A DNA stretch of 64,000 nucleotides from Maribacter algarum (ex Zhang et al. 2020) (lineage in GTDB: Bacteria; Bacteroidota; Bacteroidia; Flavobacteriales; Flavobacteriaceae), in the NCBI RefSeq assembly GCF_005885635.1, contig NZ_VATY01000001.1:744001-808000 (forward strand), given 5' to 3'. The notes below the pieces were generated by a model. That model made no database searches. It worked only from the letters and a program-made list of their open reading frames with translations, and was not told where the DNA came from. Below, piece after piece: positions 45,901 to 53,666 of the stretch. Numbering within the stretch: position 1 is the first letter of the stretch; each line of letters opens with the position of its first letter. The position numbers were made by a program, and so were the translations under genes.

Positions 45901-46389
45901 AAGGATTCACAATTGGATACGGACTTTGAACTACTATTTCCCGATGATTATATCAATAATGTTACAGAGCGCTTGAACCTCTACACTTTGCTCAATCAGG
46001 TAAAAGATGAAGAAGGACTGGCAAAATATGAAACCGAGCTTATAGACCGTTTCGGGGAATTACCAGTCGAAGCAGATGATCTCTTGAATTCAGTTCGCAT
46101 CAAGTGGATTACTACGAGTATTGGTTTGGAAAAAGTAATACTTAAAAAAGGAAAGCTCATTGGGTATTTTATTTCGGACCAACAATCTGATTTTTATCAG
46201 AGTCCAAATTTTACAAAGGTTTTGCAGTTTGTACAAAGCCATAGTTCTATCTGTAAAATGAAAGAAAAGCAAACCCGCAACGGGCTTCGACTATTACTAG
46301 TCTTCGAGGGTATAGAATCTATAGAAAAAGCTTTAGAGGCATTAGGCCCTCTTAAAATTTCGAACACGAGCTCATCTTCCATACACTAG
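43000..46389 (+). CDS. mfd: Transcription-repair coupling factor
   Basis: 1129 residues. Removes stalled RNA polymerase and recruits UvrA. Order of parts: UvrB-like N-terminal domains (~1-330), RNA-polymerase-interacting CarD-like domain (~440-515, GDYVTHIDHGIGKFGGLQ), helicase/translocase (~560-960) with GDVGFGKTEVAIRAAF (Walker A, near 588), DEEQKFGV (DEEQ box), LTATPIPRTLQFSL and QMRGRVGRS, and a C-terminal D7 domain (~985-1090). Start is TTG at 43000: the frame's first ATG is far inside the conserved domain, and a -7 promoter box lies 15 bp upstream. Single-gene unit. Confidence 0.97.
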   Translation: MVKTPISEFFAQSPQLLKLRNAIAKSETSTPVRYHLKGLAGSSISFVLSETFKQTEAPFLLVFNDKEEAAYHLNDLEQLTGENDVLFYPGSYRRPYQIEETDNANVLLRAEVLNRINSRKKPAIIVTYPDALFEKVVTRRELEKNTLKIKLEDTLSLDFLNEVLFEYQFKRVDFVTEPGEFSVRGGIVDVFSFSNDEPYRIEFFGDEVDSIRTFDVETQLSTDKVKKITIIPNVANKFLEEKRESFLKYISPKTIVFAKNTEMLFDRLDDFFKKAKEAFSKLSEDIKHAKPEELFLNSTQFKKQLKDFGLVTFGVGESLKPIEGYEITFRTKPQPSFNKKFDLLIDNLNVNHRNGYSNFIYCATDQQAKRFHDIFEEVETQVHYKTIVFSLHQGFIDDDLKLVCYTDHQIFERYHKFSLKNGYAKKQAITLKELNKLEIGDYVTHIDHGIGKFGGLQKIDVEGKKQEAIKLMYGERDILYVSIHSLHKISKFNGKDGAVPKIYKLGSAAWKKIKQKTKSRVKKIAFDLIKVYAKRRLQKGFQYDPDGYLQHELEASFIYEDTPDQSKATEDIKRDMESERPMDRLICGDVGFGKTEVAIRAAFKAVANGKQVAVLVPTTILAFQHNKTFKERLKEMPVTVDYLNRFRTTKERRLTLEKLEAGKVDIIIGTHQLVNKNVKFKDLGLLIVDEEQKFGVSVKDKLKSIKENVDVLTLTATPIPRTLQFSLMAARDLSVINTPPPNRYPIESQVIRFGEEVIRDAVTYEIQRGGQVFFIHNRIENIKEVAGMIQRLVPDAKVGIGHGQMEGKKLETLMLAFMNGEFDVLVSTTIVESGLDVTNANTIFINNANNFGLSDLHQMRGRVGRSNKKAFCYFITPPYDVMTNDARKRIQALEQFTELGSGFNIAMKDLEIRGAGDLLGGEQSGFINEIGFDAYQKILAEAIDELKENEFKELYEEVEGHQEKTFLKDSQLDTDFELLFPDDYINNVTERLNLYTLLNQVKDEEGLAKYETELIDRFGELPVEADDLLNSVRIKWITTSIGLEKVILKKGKLIGYFISDQQSDFYQSPNFTKVLQFVQSHSSICKMKEKQTRNGLRLLLVFEGIESIEKALEALGPLKISNTSSSSIH

Positions 46390-46455
46390 AAGTTATTATT
46401 AGATAAACAATTTGTAGTTTTTTCGTACGTTAGTAGCTGTATAAACCTACTTATT

Positions 46456-46806
46456 ATGGCTTCAGCAAATACACTTAAATTCAATATTCCAGAAAAATTG
46501 GCACTTGTAAAGATGATTTACTCGGTAATTATCGCTGATCGCGTAGTCCATAAAAAAGAGATTCAGCGAATGACCGACCTCACCCAGCGTCTTAATTTTG
46601 ACACTAGCTTTATTGAGCAAGCTCAAACCCTGAATACTGATGAAAGTCTTGCTATACTAGACGATATGCAAAAGCAGAAGAAACAAGCCGTTGGTCAGAT
46701 ACTACATGAAGTAGCCAAAACTGATGGCTTCATGCATGATAACGAGATGAGCTTTCTATTGAACATTTTTGGAACAATTGGTATTGGCGCGGATGATGTA
46801 CACTAA
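46456..46806 (+). CDS. TerB-like small helical protein, array copy 1
   Basis: 116 residues. EKLALVKMIYSVIIADRVVHKKEIQRMTDLTQRLNFD (residues ~12-48) and QILHEVAKTDGFMHDNEMSFLLNIFGTIGI (~81-110) give two TerB-type halves, each with an acidic or polar ligand set (ADRVVHKKE, TDGFMHDNE). It is one of three similar tandem genes. No signal peptide, so cytoplasmic. Function unknown; calcium or metal binding is possible by analogy with TerB. Confidence 0.72.
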   Translation: MASANTLKFNIPEKLALVKMIYSVIIADRVVHKKEIQRMTDLTQRLNFDTSFIEQAQTLNTDESLAILDDMQKQKKQAVGQILHEVAKTDGFMHDNEMSFLLNIFGTIGIGADDVH

Positions 46807-46910
46807 TTCTTTAATAATATCATTTATAAACTTAATTGGAAATAGCTCATTTGTAGTTTTTACATTTATTTGTTTAATTTCGTCGCATTCTAACCCCACA
46901 ATTAGAAGCT

Positions 46911-47240
46911 ATGACACTTTCAACCATTGGCTTTTCCCTAGCCGAAAAATTGGCTATTGTAAAAGCTTTGGATTCTCTAATACTCGCCGATGGCCATGTT
47001 CATAATGCAGAGATTACCATGATGAGTTCGTTAATGAGTTATTTAGACTTTGATAGTAACTTTCTTGTTCAAGCCAGAAACCTTACCATAATTCGGTCCA
47101 ACATAGTCCTTGATAAGATGTCAAGAGAGAAGAAGATAGTTTTAGCGCAAATCTTAAAAGACATGGCTAAAGTTGATGGCTTTGTACACAAAAAAGAAAC
47201 AGAAGTGATTTCAAATTTCTGTAAAGAAATTAAAATTTAA
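46911..47240 (+). CDS. TerB-like small helical protein, array copy 2
   Basis: 109 residues. EKLAIVKALDSLILADGHVHNAEITMMSSLMSYLDFD (residues ~12-48) and AQILKDMAKVDGFVHKKETEVISNFCKEI (~79-107) align position by position with the proteins on either side, especially the (A/T)DG-x-(M/V)H motifs. The gene lies 104 bp after copy 1. Paralogue from local duplication; function unknown. Confidence 0.7.
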   Translation: MTLSTIGFSLAEKLAIVKALDSLILADGHVHNAEITMMSSLMSYLDFDSNFLVQARNLTIIRSNIVLDKMSREKKIVLAQILKDMAKVDGFVHKKETEVISNFCKEIKI

Positions 47241-47277
47241 GACTAAATAGGATAACCATGCCTTAAAAACACCAACC

Positions 47278-47607
47278 ATGAAATTCACTCAAGATGAAAA
47301 ATTAGCGGTTGCCAGCACCGTTATTGCAGTAATAAAGGCTGATAAACTTTTACATATGGGTGAAATAAAGTTCATGGAGCGGCTGAAAAAACAAATTGGG
47401 ATTGATATACCAACCGTTGAAGCTGCCGACGATTTAGATAGGGATTCAGCGCTAGTTACACTTCACAAAATGACCTATCAGAAAAAGAAAGCTTTGGTCA
47501 AAATTTTAAGGGAGGCCGCTATTTCTGATGATTTTCTTCACGAGACCGAGATGGATTTGATTTTACAAACTTTTAGTAATATTGGTTTAGGCGAAGAATT
47601 AGATTGA
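47278..47607 (+). CDS. TerB-like small helical protein, array copy 3
   Basis: 109 residues. TQDEKLAVASTVIAVIKADKLLHMGEIKFMERLKKQIGID (residues ~4-43) and LVKILREAAISDDFLHETEMDLILQTFSNIGLG (~74-106) again follow the TerB-like two-half pattern, with ADKLLHMGE and SDDFLHETE in place of the usual acidic loops. It is the most divergent of the three. It starts 37 bp after copy 2. Function unknown. Confidence 0.7.
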   Translation: MKFTQDEKLAVASTVIAVIKADKLLHMGEIKFMERLKKQIGIDIPTVEAADDLDRDSALVTLHKMTYQKKKALVKILREAAISDDFLHETEMDLILQTFSNIGLGEELD

Positions 47608-47670
47608 TACTCCCAATTAAGTATATTTTAGATTTTGTAGTTTGGCCTAACTTTTGAACTTTCAATAAAT

Positions 47671-48993
47671 ATGCGCAAAACTTTTTTTATAATCACTTTC
47701 CTTATCACTTTTTCCATAAAAGGGCAGCATCTAATTTCTGGAACATTTTCACCGGCAAAAGAGTATAGCTGGATAATTGCCTACCATCTAAAACCAGGCA
47801 CCCAGGTATATGTTGCAGATACCGCTATCAAGAATGGTGAATTCAGTCTAAAACTTCCAGAAAAATCAACTGAAGGCACATACCGATTGGTATATGCTGT
47901 ACCTCAGGAGGAGTTCTATTTTGATGTAATATATAACGGAAATGAAGATATAAAACTTACTTTTGATAGCACTCAAGGCTTAACGTTTACTGAGTCTAAG
48001 GAAAATATACTATTTGGTACGTATTTCAATGAAATGAATGTACTTGAGCGTGAAATGATTTCATTCTATTCCAATGGCTCAACAGATGTAAATACCTATC
48101 AAGAATTACTCAAAAAATACCAAAAAGTACAGGAATCCTATGAGAAAAAGTCTGAAGAATTAACTGCAAATCAATTTATAAAAGCAAACAAGCCTTACAT
48201 TCCAACTGAGTATGAACCAATACAAGATTATGTTCGTAATCGAAAGAAATCCTACTTTGAAAATTTAGATTTAACAAATTCCACTTTACAAGCATCTGGT
48301 TTTCTCACGGATAAATTGGCAAACTATGTTTTTACTGCACTTCCTTTAGACCAACTTGAGAAAGCCGAAACAGAAAAAGAAATCCAAGCTAATATTACTA
48401 CGATTTATGAAAAATTAAAGGGTGTTTCAGACACTTATGCTTTTCATGTGCTCTATACACTTTGGACACAAAGTTCTGGAAGTGACTTTAATGATACCTC
48501 AGATTTCATTTACAACACCTATTTAAAACCCTCAAAAGTAGCTTCTGCAAACAAAGATATCATTGACAAAATAGAAATTTATAACCGTCTTCGCATTGGA
48601 GTTGTTCCCCCGGAGATAAGCTGGAAAAATGGTGATACGCAAGAAAAACTAAGCACTCTGAAAAGTTCAAAAAATTACTTATTGGTTTTCTGGAGCAGTA
48701 CATGTGGTCATTGCCTCAAAGAGCTTCCTGCACTACATGAAGAATTAAAGGAAAATAAGAATGTAAAAGTAATCGCCGTAGGTCTTGAGGATGACGAGGT
48801 ATCGTGGAATATTGAATCTAGCAAATTGGAAAATTTCGAACATGCAATTGCCTTGGGGAAATGGGATAGTGAATATGCCCAATTGTATGATATACATGCA
48901 ACTCCTACATATTTCATCTTGGACGAGAATAAGAAAATTATTGCGAAGCCAGATACTGACAGAGAAGTCATTTCCTTTTTACGAGAAAATTAA
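47671..48993 (+). CDS. TlpA-like thioredoxin-fold lipoprotein/periplasmic disulfide reductase
   Basis: 440 residues. An N-terminal signal peptide (MRKTFFIITFLITFSIKGQ) is followed by a ~300-residue domain (HLISGTFSPAKEYSWIIAYHL from residue 20) and a C-terminal TlpA/thioredoxin domain (~325-440) with the CxxC motif FWSSTCGHCLKELPAL and a cis-Pro in IHATPTYFIL. It should reduce or isomerise disulfides, or support cytochrome maturation, in the periplasm. No lipobox Cys is seen at the cleavage site, so it is probably soluble. Convergent with the ACT gene. Confidence 0.85.
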   Translation: MRKTFFIITFLITFSIKGQHLISGTFSPAKEYSWIIAYHLKPGTQVYVADTAIKNGEFSLKLPEKSTEGTYRLVYAVPQEEFYFDVIYNGNEDIKLTFDSTQGLTFTESKENILFGTYFNEMNVLEREMISFYSNGSTDVNTYQELLKKYQKVQESYEKKSEELTANQFIKANKPYIPTEYEPIQDYVRNRKKSYFENLDLTNSTLQASGFLTDKLANYVFTALPLDQLEKAETEKEIQANITTIYEKLKGVSDTYAFHVLYTLWTQSSGSDFNDTSDFIYNTYLKPSKVASANKDIIDKIEIYNRLRIGVVPPEISWKNGDTQEKLSTLKSSKNYLLVFWSSTCGHCLKELPALHEELKENKNVKVIAVGLEDDEVSWNIESSKLENFEHAIALGKWDSEYAQLYDIHATPTYFILDENKKIIAKPDTDREVISFLREN

Positions 48994-48996
48994 AAC

Positions 48997-49656
48997 CTAA
49001 AGAGTTTTTAAATCCTTTATCGTTTTAAATGCGATGTCCACTTGATTATCATCAACAAGAATGGTAAACTCATTGGTTGTGGATATTACTTCATAAAGTA
49101 CAATACCCTCCCAAGCTAGGCGCTGGAAAATAAAGTAATATATACCGGGTACGGAAACATTTTCAGCAGGAAGTTTGACAGTTATAGAAGAAAGTTCTTC
49201 AGCTTTTTGAGTACATTTTTCCGCTCTGAACAAATCCTCAACTGTATTGTCCATTACATTGCTGATAACAATATTTATCTCATTTACACCTCTAGAAGAG
49301 GTATAAAAGACATCTTGATTCTCATTGATAGCCTCCAAAAGTTTAGCTTGTTGTACTAAAATAGTATCAGAAGCCAAAAAAGTATAGTCCGATAGTGAGG
49401 ACCTAACTGTTATTTCCCCGATATTCTTTAGAACCTTTATAATCTTGTGCGTAGCTCGAAACTCTAGGTCATCGGATAGGCGTTTAAGTGCCATCACAAT
49501 GGCTCCGTTTCGGATATCCTTACCAAGTTCTTCCTCGATTTCAGGTTTGACAATTCTTGAAAGTGAAGTTAGGTTGATGATTCCCTGTGCCAATGCGCTT
49601 TGTAGAAAGGGCTTTTTCTTGATGTATTGCTCTACGACTGATGAAATTGTTTTCAT
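48997..49656 (-). CDS. Stand-alone ACT-domain-like regulatory protein
   Basis: 219 residues. An N-terminal helical part (MKTISSVVEQYIKKKPFLQSALAQGIINLTSLSRIVKPEIEEELGKDIRNGAIVMALKRLSDDL) precedes two segments like aspartate-kinase ACT domains: ITVRSSLSDYTFLASDTILVQQAKLLEAINENQDVFYTSSRGVNEINIVIS and PAENVSVPGIYYFIFQRLAWEGIVLYEVISTTNEFTILVDDNQVDIAFKTIKDL. There is no kinase domain. It could sense an amino acid and regulate a partner; the target is unknown. A near-consensus promoter with an embedded inverted repeat lies upstream at 49674-49705. Confidence 0.68.
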   Translation of the reverse strand: MKTISSVVEQYIKKKPFLQSALAQGIINLTSLSRIVKPEIEEELGKDIRNGAIVMALKRLSDDLEFRATHKIIKVLKNIGEITVRSSLSDYTFLASDTILVQQAKLLEAINENQDVFYTSSRGVNEINIVISNVMDNTVEDLFRAEKCTQKAEELSSITVKLPAENVSVPGIYYFIFQRLAWEGIVLYEVISTTNEFTILVDDNQVDIAFKTIKDLKTL

Positions 49657-49673
49657 TTTGATTGATTTTATAA

Positions 49674-49705
49674 CAAAAATAACATATTGTTATAAATAAA
49701 ACAAA
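49674..49705 (-). promoter_or_regulatory. Promoter with embedded inverted repeat, ACT-domain gene
   Basis: On the minus strand TTTG (49705-49702) is 20 nt from TATTTTTG (49681-49674), matching the Bacteroidota consensus. The inverted repeat ATAACA-TAT-TGTTAT (49679-49693) overlaps the spacer and -7 box, so it may be an operator. Confidence 0.6.
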
Positions 49706-49708
49706 TTG

Positions 49709-50068
49709 TCAGAAATGATAAAATGCACTTTCCAAATGTTCAATCTTGAATATGGATTTATTTTTTAAAATCGTTATCACATCAAATCGAACCTCAACAT
49801 CAAGCTTATTTTCTACAACAAAATGGTCTGCACCCATAACTAAAAGTTTGATTTTCTTTTTAGTAATAGTATCCGCAATTGGAATGATTTTATCGTTACT
49901 GCGGGCTCTTACCTCAACAATCGCCAATATATTTTCCTTCTGGGCGATGACATCAATTTCAGACTTTAAGTACCTATAATTCCTGTATTTGATTTCGTAA
50001 CCTTTATTGATTAAAAAGTCAGTAGCAATCTTTTCACCTTCCTTGCCAAACTCGTTGTGCTTACCCAT
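49709..50068 (-). CDS. YraN family protein (UPF0102)
   Basis: 119 residues. GEKIATDFLINKGYEIKYRNYRYLKSEIDVIAQKENILAIVEVRARSND carries the YraN nuclease-like signature, with Glu-Ile-Asp and Glu-Val-Arg in the positions of a PD-(D/E)xK site (the usual Lys is Arg here). YraN proteins resemble Holliday-junction resolvases but their role is unsettled. The start at 50068 (MGKHNEFGKEG) is typical. It lies upstream of the ACT gene on the same strand, with a separate promoter between them. Confidence 0.88.
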   Translation of the reverse strand: MGKHNEFGKEGEKIATDFLINKGYEIKYRNYRYLKSEIDVIAQKENILAIVEVRARSNDKIIPIADTITKKKIKLLVMGADHFVVENKLDVEVRFDVITILKNKSIFKIEHLESAFYHF

Positions 50069-50281
50069 GAATTAAGAAATATTTCTTTAAAAACGTGCAT
50101 TTCATCGAAAAAACGTGCCGTTAAACGTCCTAATCGAGTAAAAAGTACGTAGCTTATCTAGTAGTTCAACGAAAATACAAGGATTTCAATACTATCCTAT
50201 TTTTCGCTACGTTAAATTAGTTCCCCAAGCAAATAGTAGCCCCAAGCTCTATGAACAAACATACTAACGCCCAAATTGACT

Positions 50282-51790
50282 ATGGAATATTTCATTAATT
50301 GTAATACTTCTCCGTTGTCTCCGTATGCTGGTACCCTCTCACAACAGCAAGTGGAACATCTCTACAGAAGATTAGGATTTAGTGCATCAGTACAGACCAT
50401 CAATGCAGGAACTGGTCAAACTGCCGGAGCCCTGGTAGACAATCTAATTAACCAAGCAATTGGTCAAGCGCCAATTCCAGCCCCAGCTTGGGCCAACTGG
50501 AACAATAGCAACTACCCTGCAGACGAAGACCTTAGAAGACAAGTAAGACGTCAACAACAAGATGAATGGGAATTAGCCTATGCAAATTCTCTTCTAAACA
50601 ATGATCTTCGCGATCGCCTGAGCTTTTTTTGGAGCAATCATTTTGTAACAGAATTAGATATCTATGACTGCAACGCCTTCTTATACGAATATGTGAATTG
50701 CTTGCAACGAAATGCCATTGGGAACTTTAGAACCTTTGTCAGTGAAATAGGGCTAACCAGTGCTATGTTGTACTATTTAGATGGTGTATATAATAATGGT
50801 AACAATCCTAATGAGAACTATGCTCGGGAATTATATGAACTCTTTAGCCTTGGGGATGGAAACGGCTATACCGAAGAAGATATCATTGAAACTGCAAAAG
50901 CACTTACAGGTTATGTCGAACGTGGCGAACTAGGTTGCGAAGCAGTTTTATTTAACCCTGAACGGCACGATGCAGGGCCAAAGACCATTTTTGGTCAAAC
51001 TGGCAATTGGGGATATGATGATGTTATCAACATTCTTTTTACACAACGCCCAAATGAAATAGCAGAATTTATCTGCAGAAAATTATACGAATTCTTTGTG
51101 CATCCAGATTCACGTGATGCTGCAGGAAATGCCCAGACAATCATATCGGGAATGGCGGCAACTTTTGTAGGGGCAAATTTTGAAATTGCTCCTGTTTTGT
51201 CTCAATTGTTCAAAAGTGAACACTTTTTTGACCAAGATGCCATTGGTGTAATTATTAAAAGCCCTTATGACTTATATTTTAACTTCATAAAAGAAACGGG
51301 CTTTACCTATACTGATACTACTGTAGCCTCTATGGTAAATTATGGTGGATTGCTCAGTCAACGTTTGTTCGACCCTGTTGATGTTGCCGGGTGGCAAAGA
51401 GACCGATCTTGGATCAACACCAACTTTATGATTGGTAGATGGTTGACACTTGAAACAATTCTTGAAGAATTTTATCAAGCAAACGATGAGGAATTTAGAG
51501 CTTTTGCGGTGGCAGCTGTAGGTCCGGCAAATAGCAATACCAGCAATCCTGAACTTGTTACACAGGCCATTGTAGATAAAATTACTCCAAAAGGTTTGCT
51601 TACCTCTCAAGATTTTCAAAACGCTTTGTCCGCTTTCAAGGTCGAAGATGTTCCTGAAATTTATTACAGTCCGGACTATACTACTGGTGGAACCTCACAA
51701 TGGATGCTTAGCATAAGCCCTCAAGTTCCTAATCAGGTATATCTCTTGTTGGTTCATTTATCAAGACAACCAGAATTTCAACTAAAATAA
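50282..51790 (+). CDS. DUF1800 domain protein
   Basis: 502 residues from ATG 50282 (MEYFINCNTSPLSPYAG); an upstream TTG at 50276 would add two residues. VEHLYRRLGFSAS (residues ~25-37), LSFFWSNHFVTE and the central NYARELYELFSLGDGNGYTEEDIIETAKALTGY segment are diagnostic of DUF1800 proteins. In many bacteria these pair with DUF1501 genes, as here (10 bp downstream), in a secreted-protein locus of unknown function. No signal peptide is clear. The 213 bp before it hold no evident gene. Confidence 0.87.
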   Translation: MEYFINCNTSPLSPYAGTLSQQQVEHLYRRLGFSASVQTINAGTGQTAGALVDNLINQAIGQAPIPAPAWANWNNSNYPADEDLRRQVRRQQQDEWELAYANSLLNNDLRDRLSFFWSNHFVTELDIYDCNAFLYEYVNCLQRNAIGNFRTFVSEIGLTSAMLYYLDGVYNNGNNPNENYARELYELFSLGDGNGYTEEDIIETAKALTGYVERGELGCEAVLFNPERHDAGPKTIFGQTGNWGYDDVINILFTQRPNEIAEFICRKLYEFFVHPDSRDAAGNAQTIISGMAATFVGANFEIAPVLSQLFKSEHFFDQDAIGVIIKSPYDLYFNFIKETGFTYTDTTVASMVNYGGLLSQRLFDPVDVAGWQRDRSWINTNFMIGRWLTLETILEEFYQANDEEFRAFAVAAVGPANSNTSNPELVTQAIVDKITPKGLLTSQDFQNALSAFKVEDVPEIYYSPDYTTGGTSQWMLSISPQVPNQVYLLLVHLSRQPEFQLK

Positions 51791-51800
51791 ACCTACTACT

Positions 51801-53516
51801 ATGTGCGATATTAACGATTCATCACCATACAAAGGCCTAGAACATGATGGCCATGATACAGAACACAAGCAATGGAGCCGTCGCTCATTTTTACAGGCAT
51901 TAGGCATAGCCGGTTCTGGTTCAATGATGTTGGGCAGCAACATGCTTACTGCTTCTGCCCGGTCTCCTTTAACTTCTGCAATTGCAGATGCTGAAACAGA
52001 CAATATTCTAATTTTGATTCGTCTTTCTGGTGGTAATGATGGTTTGAGTACGGTCATTCCCATTGAACAATACGATTCCTATGCCAATGCTAGGCCGAAC
52101 ATCTATATTCCCGAAAGTAAGGTACTAAAACTTACTGATGAGTTTGGTGTTCCTTCTTATATGGGAGCTTTACAACCCATGTGGGGAGATGGACAGTTCA
52201 AAGCAGTACATGGTGTAGGATACGAAGGGCAAAGTTTATCACATTTTACAGGTTCCGATATTTTTGCCAATACAGATTTAAATACGACAGGTTTCAGTGG
52301 TTTGAACACCGGTTGGATGGGCAGACATTTTGAACACTGCTTTCCTGATTACTTATCAGATTTTCCAGGAAGTAGACCAGAAGGGCCTGCTGCCGTTCAA
52401 ATCGGTCAATTCGGAAGTTTGGTTTTTGAAGGTGAGGAAACCAACTACGCTTTCGTAGCAAACAACATAGATCAGCTGGAGGAAATAGCCGAAACAGGAT
52501 TGCAGTATTCTGTCGATGAAGCCCTTTTTGATGATTGTATGTATGGAGACCAACTTCGATACTTACGCGGTGTTTCCAATGTAACTAACGAATATGCAGG
52601 CACAATTCACGAGGCTTGGTTAAGAGGTCAAAATCAGGTCGAATACCAAGACAATTATTTCGCAAGACAATTGGCGTTGCTAGCTCGTTTAATAAAAGGA
52701 AATCTAGGAACCAAGGTTTATATGATTTCAATGGGTGGTTTTGACACACACGGAAATCAGCCTTTGGCACATGAACGTTTAATGACCAATTTATCAGTAG
52801 CCATTGATAATTTCTATGATGACTTAGGTTTCACCGAACAAGATGATAAAGTATTAAGCATGACTTTTTCAGAATTTGGAAGACGAATTTTTGAAAATGG
52901 TTCTAATGGAACGGATCATGGCAAAGCTGCACCTACCTTGTTCTTTGGATCTGGTCTTAATGGAAGTGCTTTTGTAGGTGAACACCCAACACTTGATAAC
53001 CCAGATGGTCGAGGAAATTTGGAATATACAATGGACTTTAGAGACCTATATGCTACAGTTTTAGCTGAATGGCTTTGTGTAGACATTCCAATTGTAGAAC
53101 AACACTTATTGGATCATCCTTATGCACCTGTTAATTTAGGGTTCAATTGCAGTGGAGTTGATTTTCCTGATATCGTTTATAGTGATGGTGATGTAACTCC
53201 TCCAATGGGAGAGGAACCCAGTGAGCCCACACCGTTCGATCCAAGTTTATTGAATGCTATCGTTCATAAACCTTTTTATCCAACGGATGAGAATCCACAT
53301 ATCTATTTAGAGATGCCCTTTAGTGCACATGTTGATATACAATTGTATAACATTTTGGGTCAACAAGTTGGCACCGTCTATAATGAAATGATGTTAGAAG
53401 GTCAAGTAGAAATTAATATCCGCGAGCGAGTTCCACAGCATCTAGCAGCCGGAAAATATATATATCGTATTGATGTTCAGAATCAAAAAATGGCCAAGTC
53501 AGTTATGGTGGCCTAA
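51801..53516 (+). CDS. DUF1501 protein with Tat-like signal and T9SS-type C-terminus
   Basis: 571 residues. A twin-arginine-like signal SRRSFLQALGIAGSGSMMLGSNMLTASA (Arg27-Arg28) precedes the DUF1501 domain (~65-440), with ILIRLSGGNDGLSTVIP, HFTGSDIFAN, SMGGFDTHGNQ and SEFGRRIFENGSNGTDHGKAAPT motifs (sulfatase-like fold). The last ~80 residues, HIYLEMPFSAHVDIQLYNILGQQVGTVYNEMM to KYIYRIDVQNQKMAKSVMVA, look like a type IX secretion sorting domain. It follows the DUF1800 gene by 10 bp, so they form a unit. Enzymatic role unknown. Confidence 0.86.
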   Translation: MCDINDSSPYKGLEHDGHDTEHKQWSRRSFLQALGIAGSGSMMLGSNMLTASARSPLTSAIADAETDNILILIRLSGGNDGLSTVIPIEQYDSYANARPNIYIPESKVLKLTDEFGVPSYMGALQPMWGDGQFKAVHGVGYEGQSLSHFTGSDIFANTDLNTTGFSGLNTGWMGRHFEHCFPDYLSDFPGSRPEGPAAVQIGQFGSLVFEGEETNYAFVANNIDQLEEIAETGLQYSVDEALFDDCMYGDQLRYLRGVSNVTNEYAGTIHEAWLRGQNQVEYQDNYFARQLALLARLIKGNLGTKVYMISMGGFDTHGNQPLAHERLMTNLSVAIDNFYDDLGFTEQDDKVLSMTFSEFGRRIFENGSNGTDHGKAAPTLFFGSGLNGSAFVGEHPTLDNPDGRGNLEYTMDFRDLYATVLAEWLCVDIPIVEQHLLDHPYAPVNLGFNCSGVDFPDIVYSDGDVTPPMGEEPSEPTPFDPSLLNAIVHKPFYPTDENPHIYLEMPFSAHVDIQLYNILGQQVGTVYNEMMLEGQVEINIRERVPQHLAAGKYIYRIDVQNQKMAKSVMVA

Positions 53517-53573
53517 AATATAAGTGTTTATGAGTACGTATTTCGTCCCCTAAATCTACCCCCACTTTTTGCT

Positions 53574-53615
53574 AAGCCTCCGATTGTACCCACAATACAT
53601 CGGAGGCTTTTTTTA
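53574..53615 (+). terminator. Rho-independent terminator after DUF1501 gene
   Basis: AAGCCTCCGAT (53574-53584) pairs exactly with ATCGGAGGCTT (53599-53609) across a 14-nt loop, followed by seven T. Strong. Confidence 0.88.
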
Positions 53616-53639
53616 TGTCTATTTCGGATTAAAAATCTT

Positions 53640-53647
53640 TATTTTTG
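53640..53647 (+). promoter_or_regulatory. Predicted -7 element for metG
   Basis: TATTTTTG matches TAnnTTTG exactly, 19 bp before the metG ATG. No TTG is seen at 20-bp spacing upstream. Confidence 0.5.
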
Positions 53648-53666
53648 CGCCCTAACGTATTCTTTA

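Noticed and set aside
49709-50068. YraN gene as a defence restriction enzyme
   Set aside because: The family is a widely conserved housekeeping protein (UPF0102), and its active-site Lys is replaced by Arg.
50069-50281. Small RNA or short gene in the 213-bp gap before DUF1800
   Set aside because: No ORF with a plausible start, no stable hairpin with T tract and no promoter box was seen.
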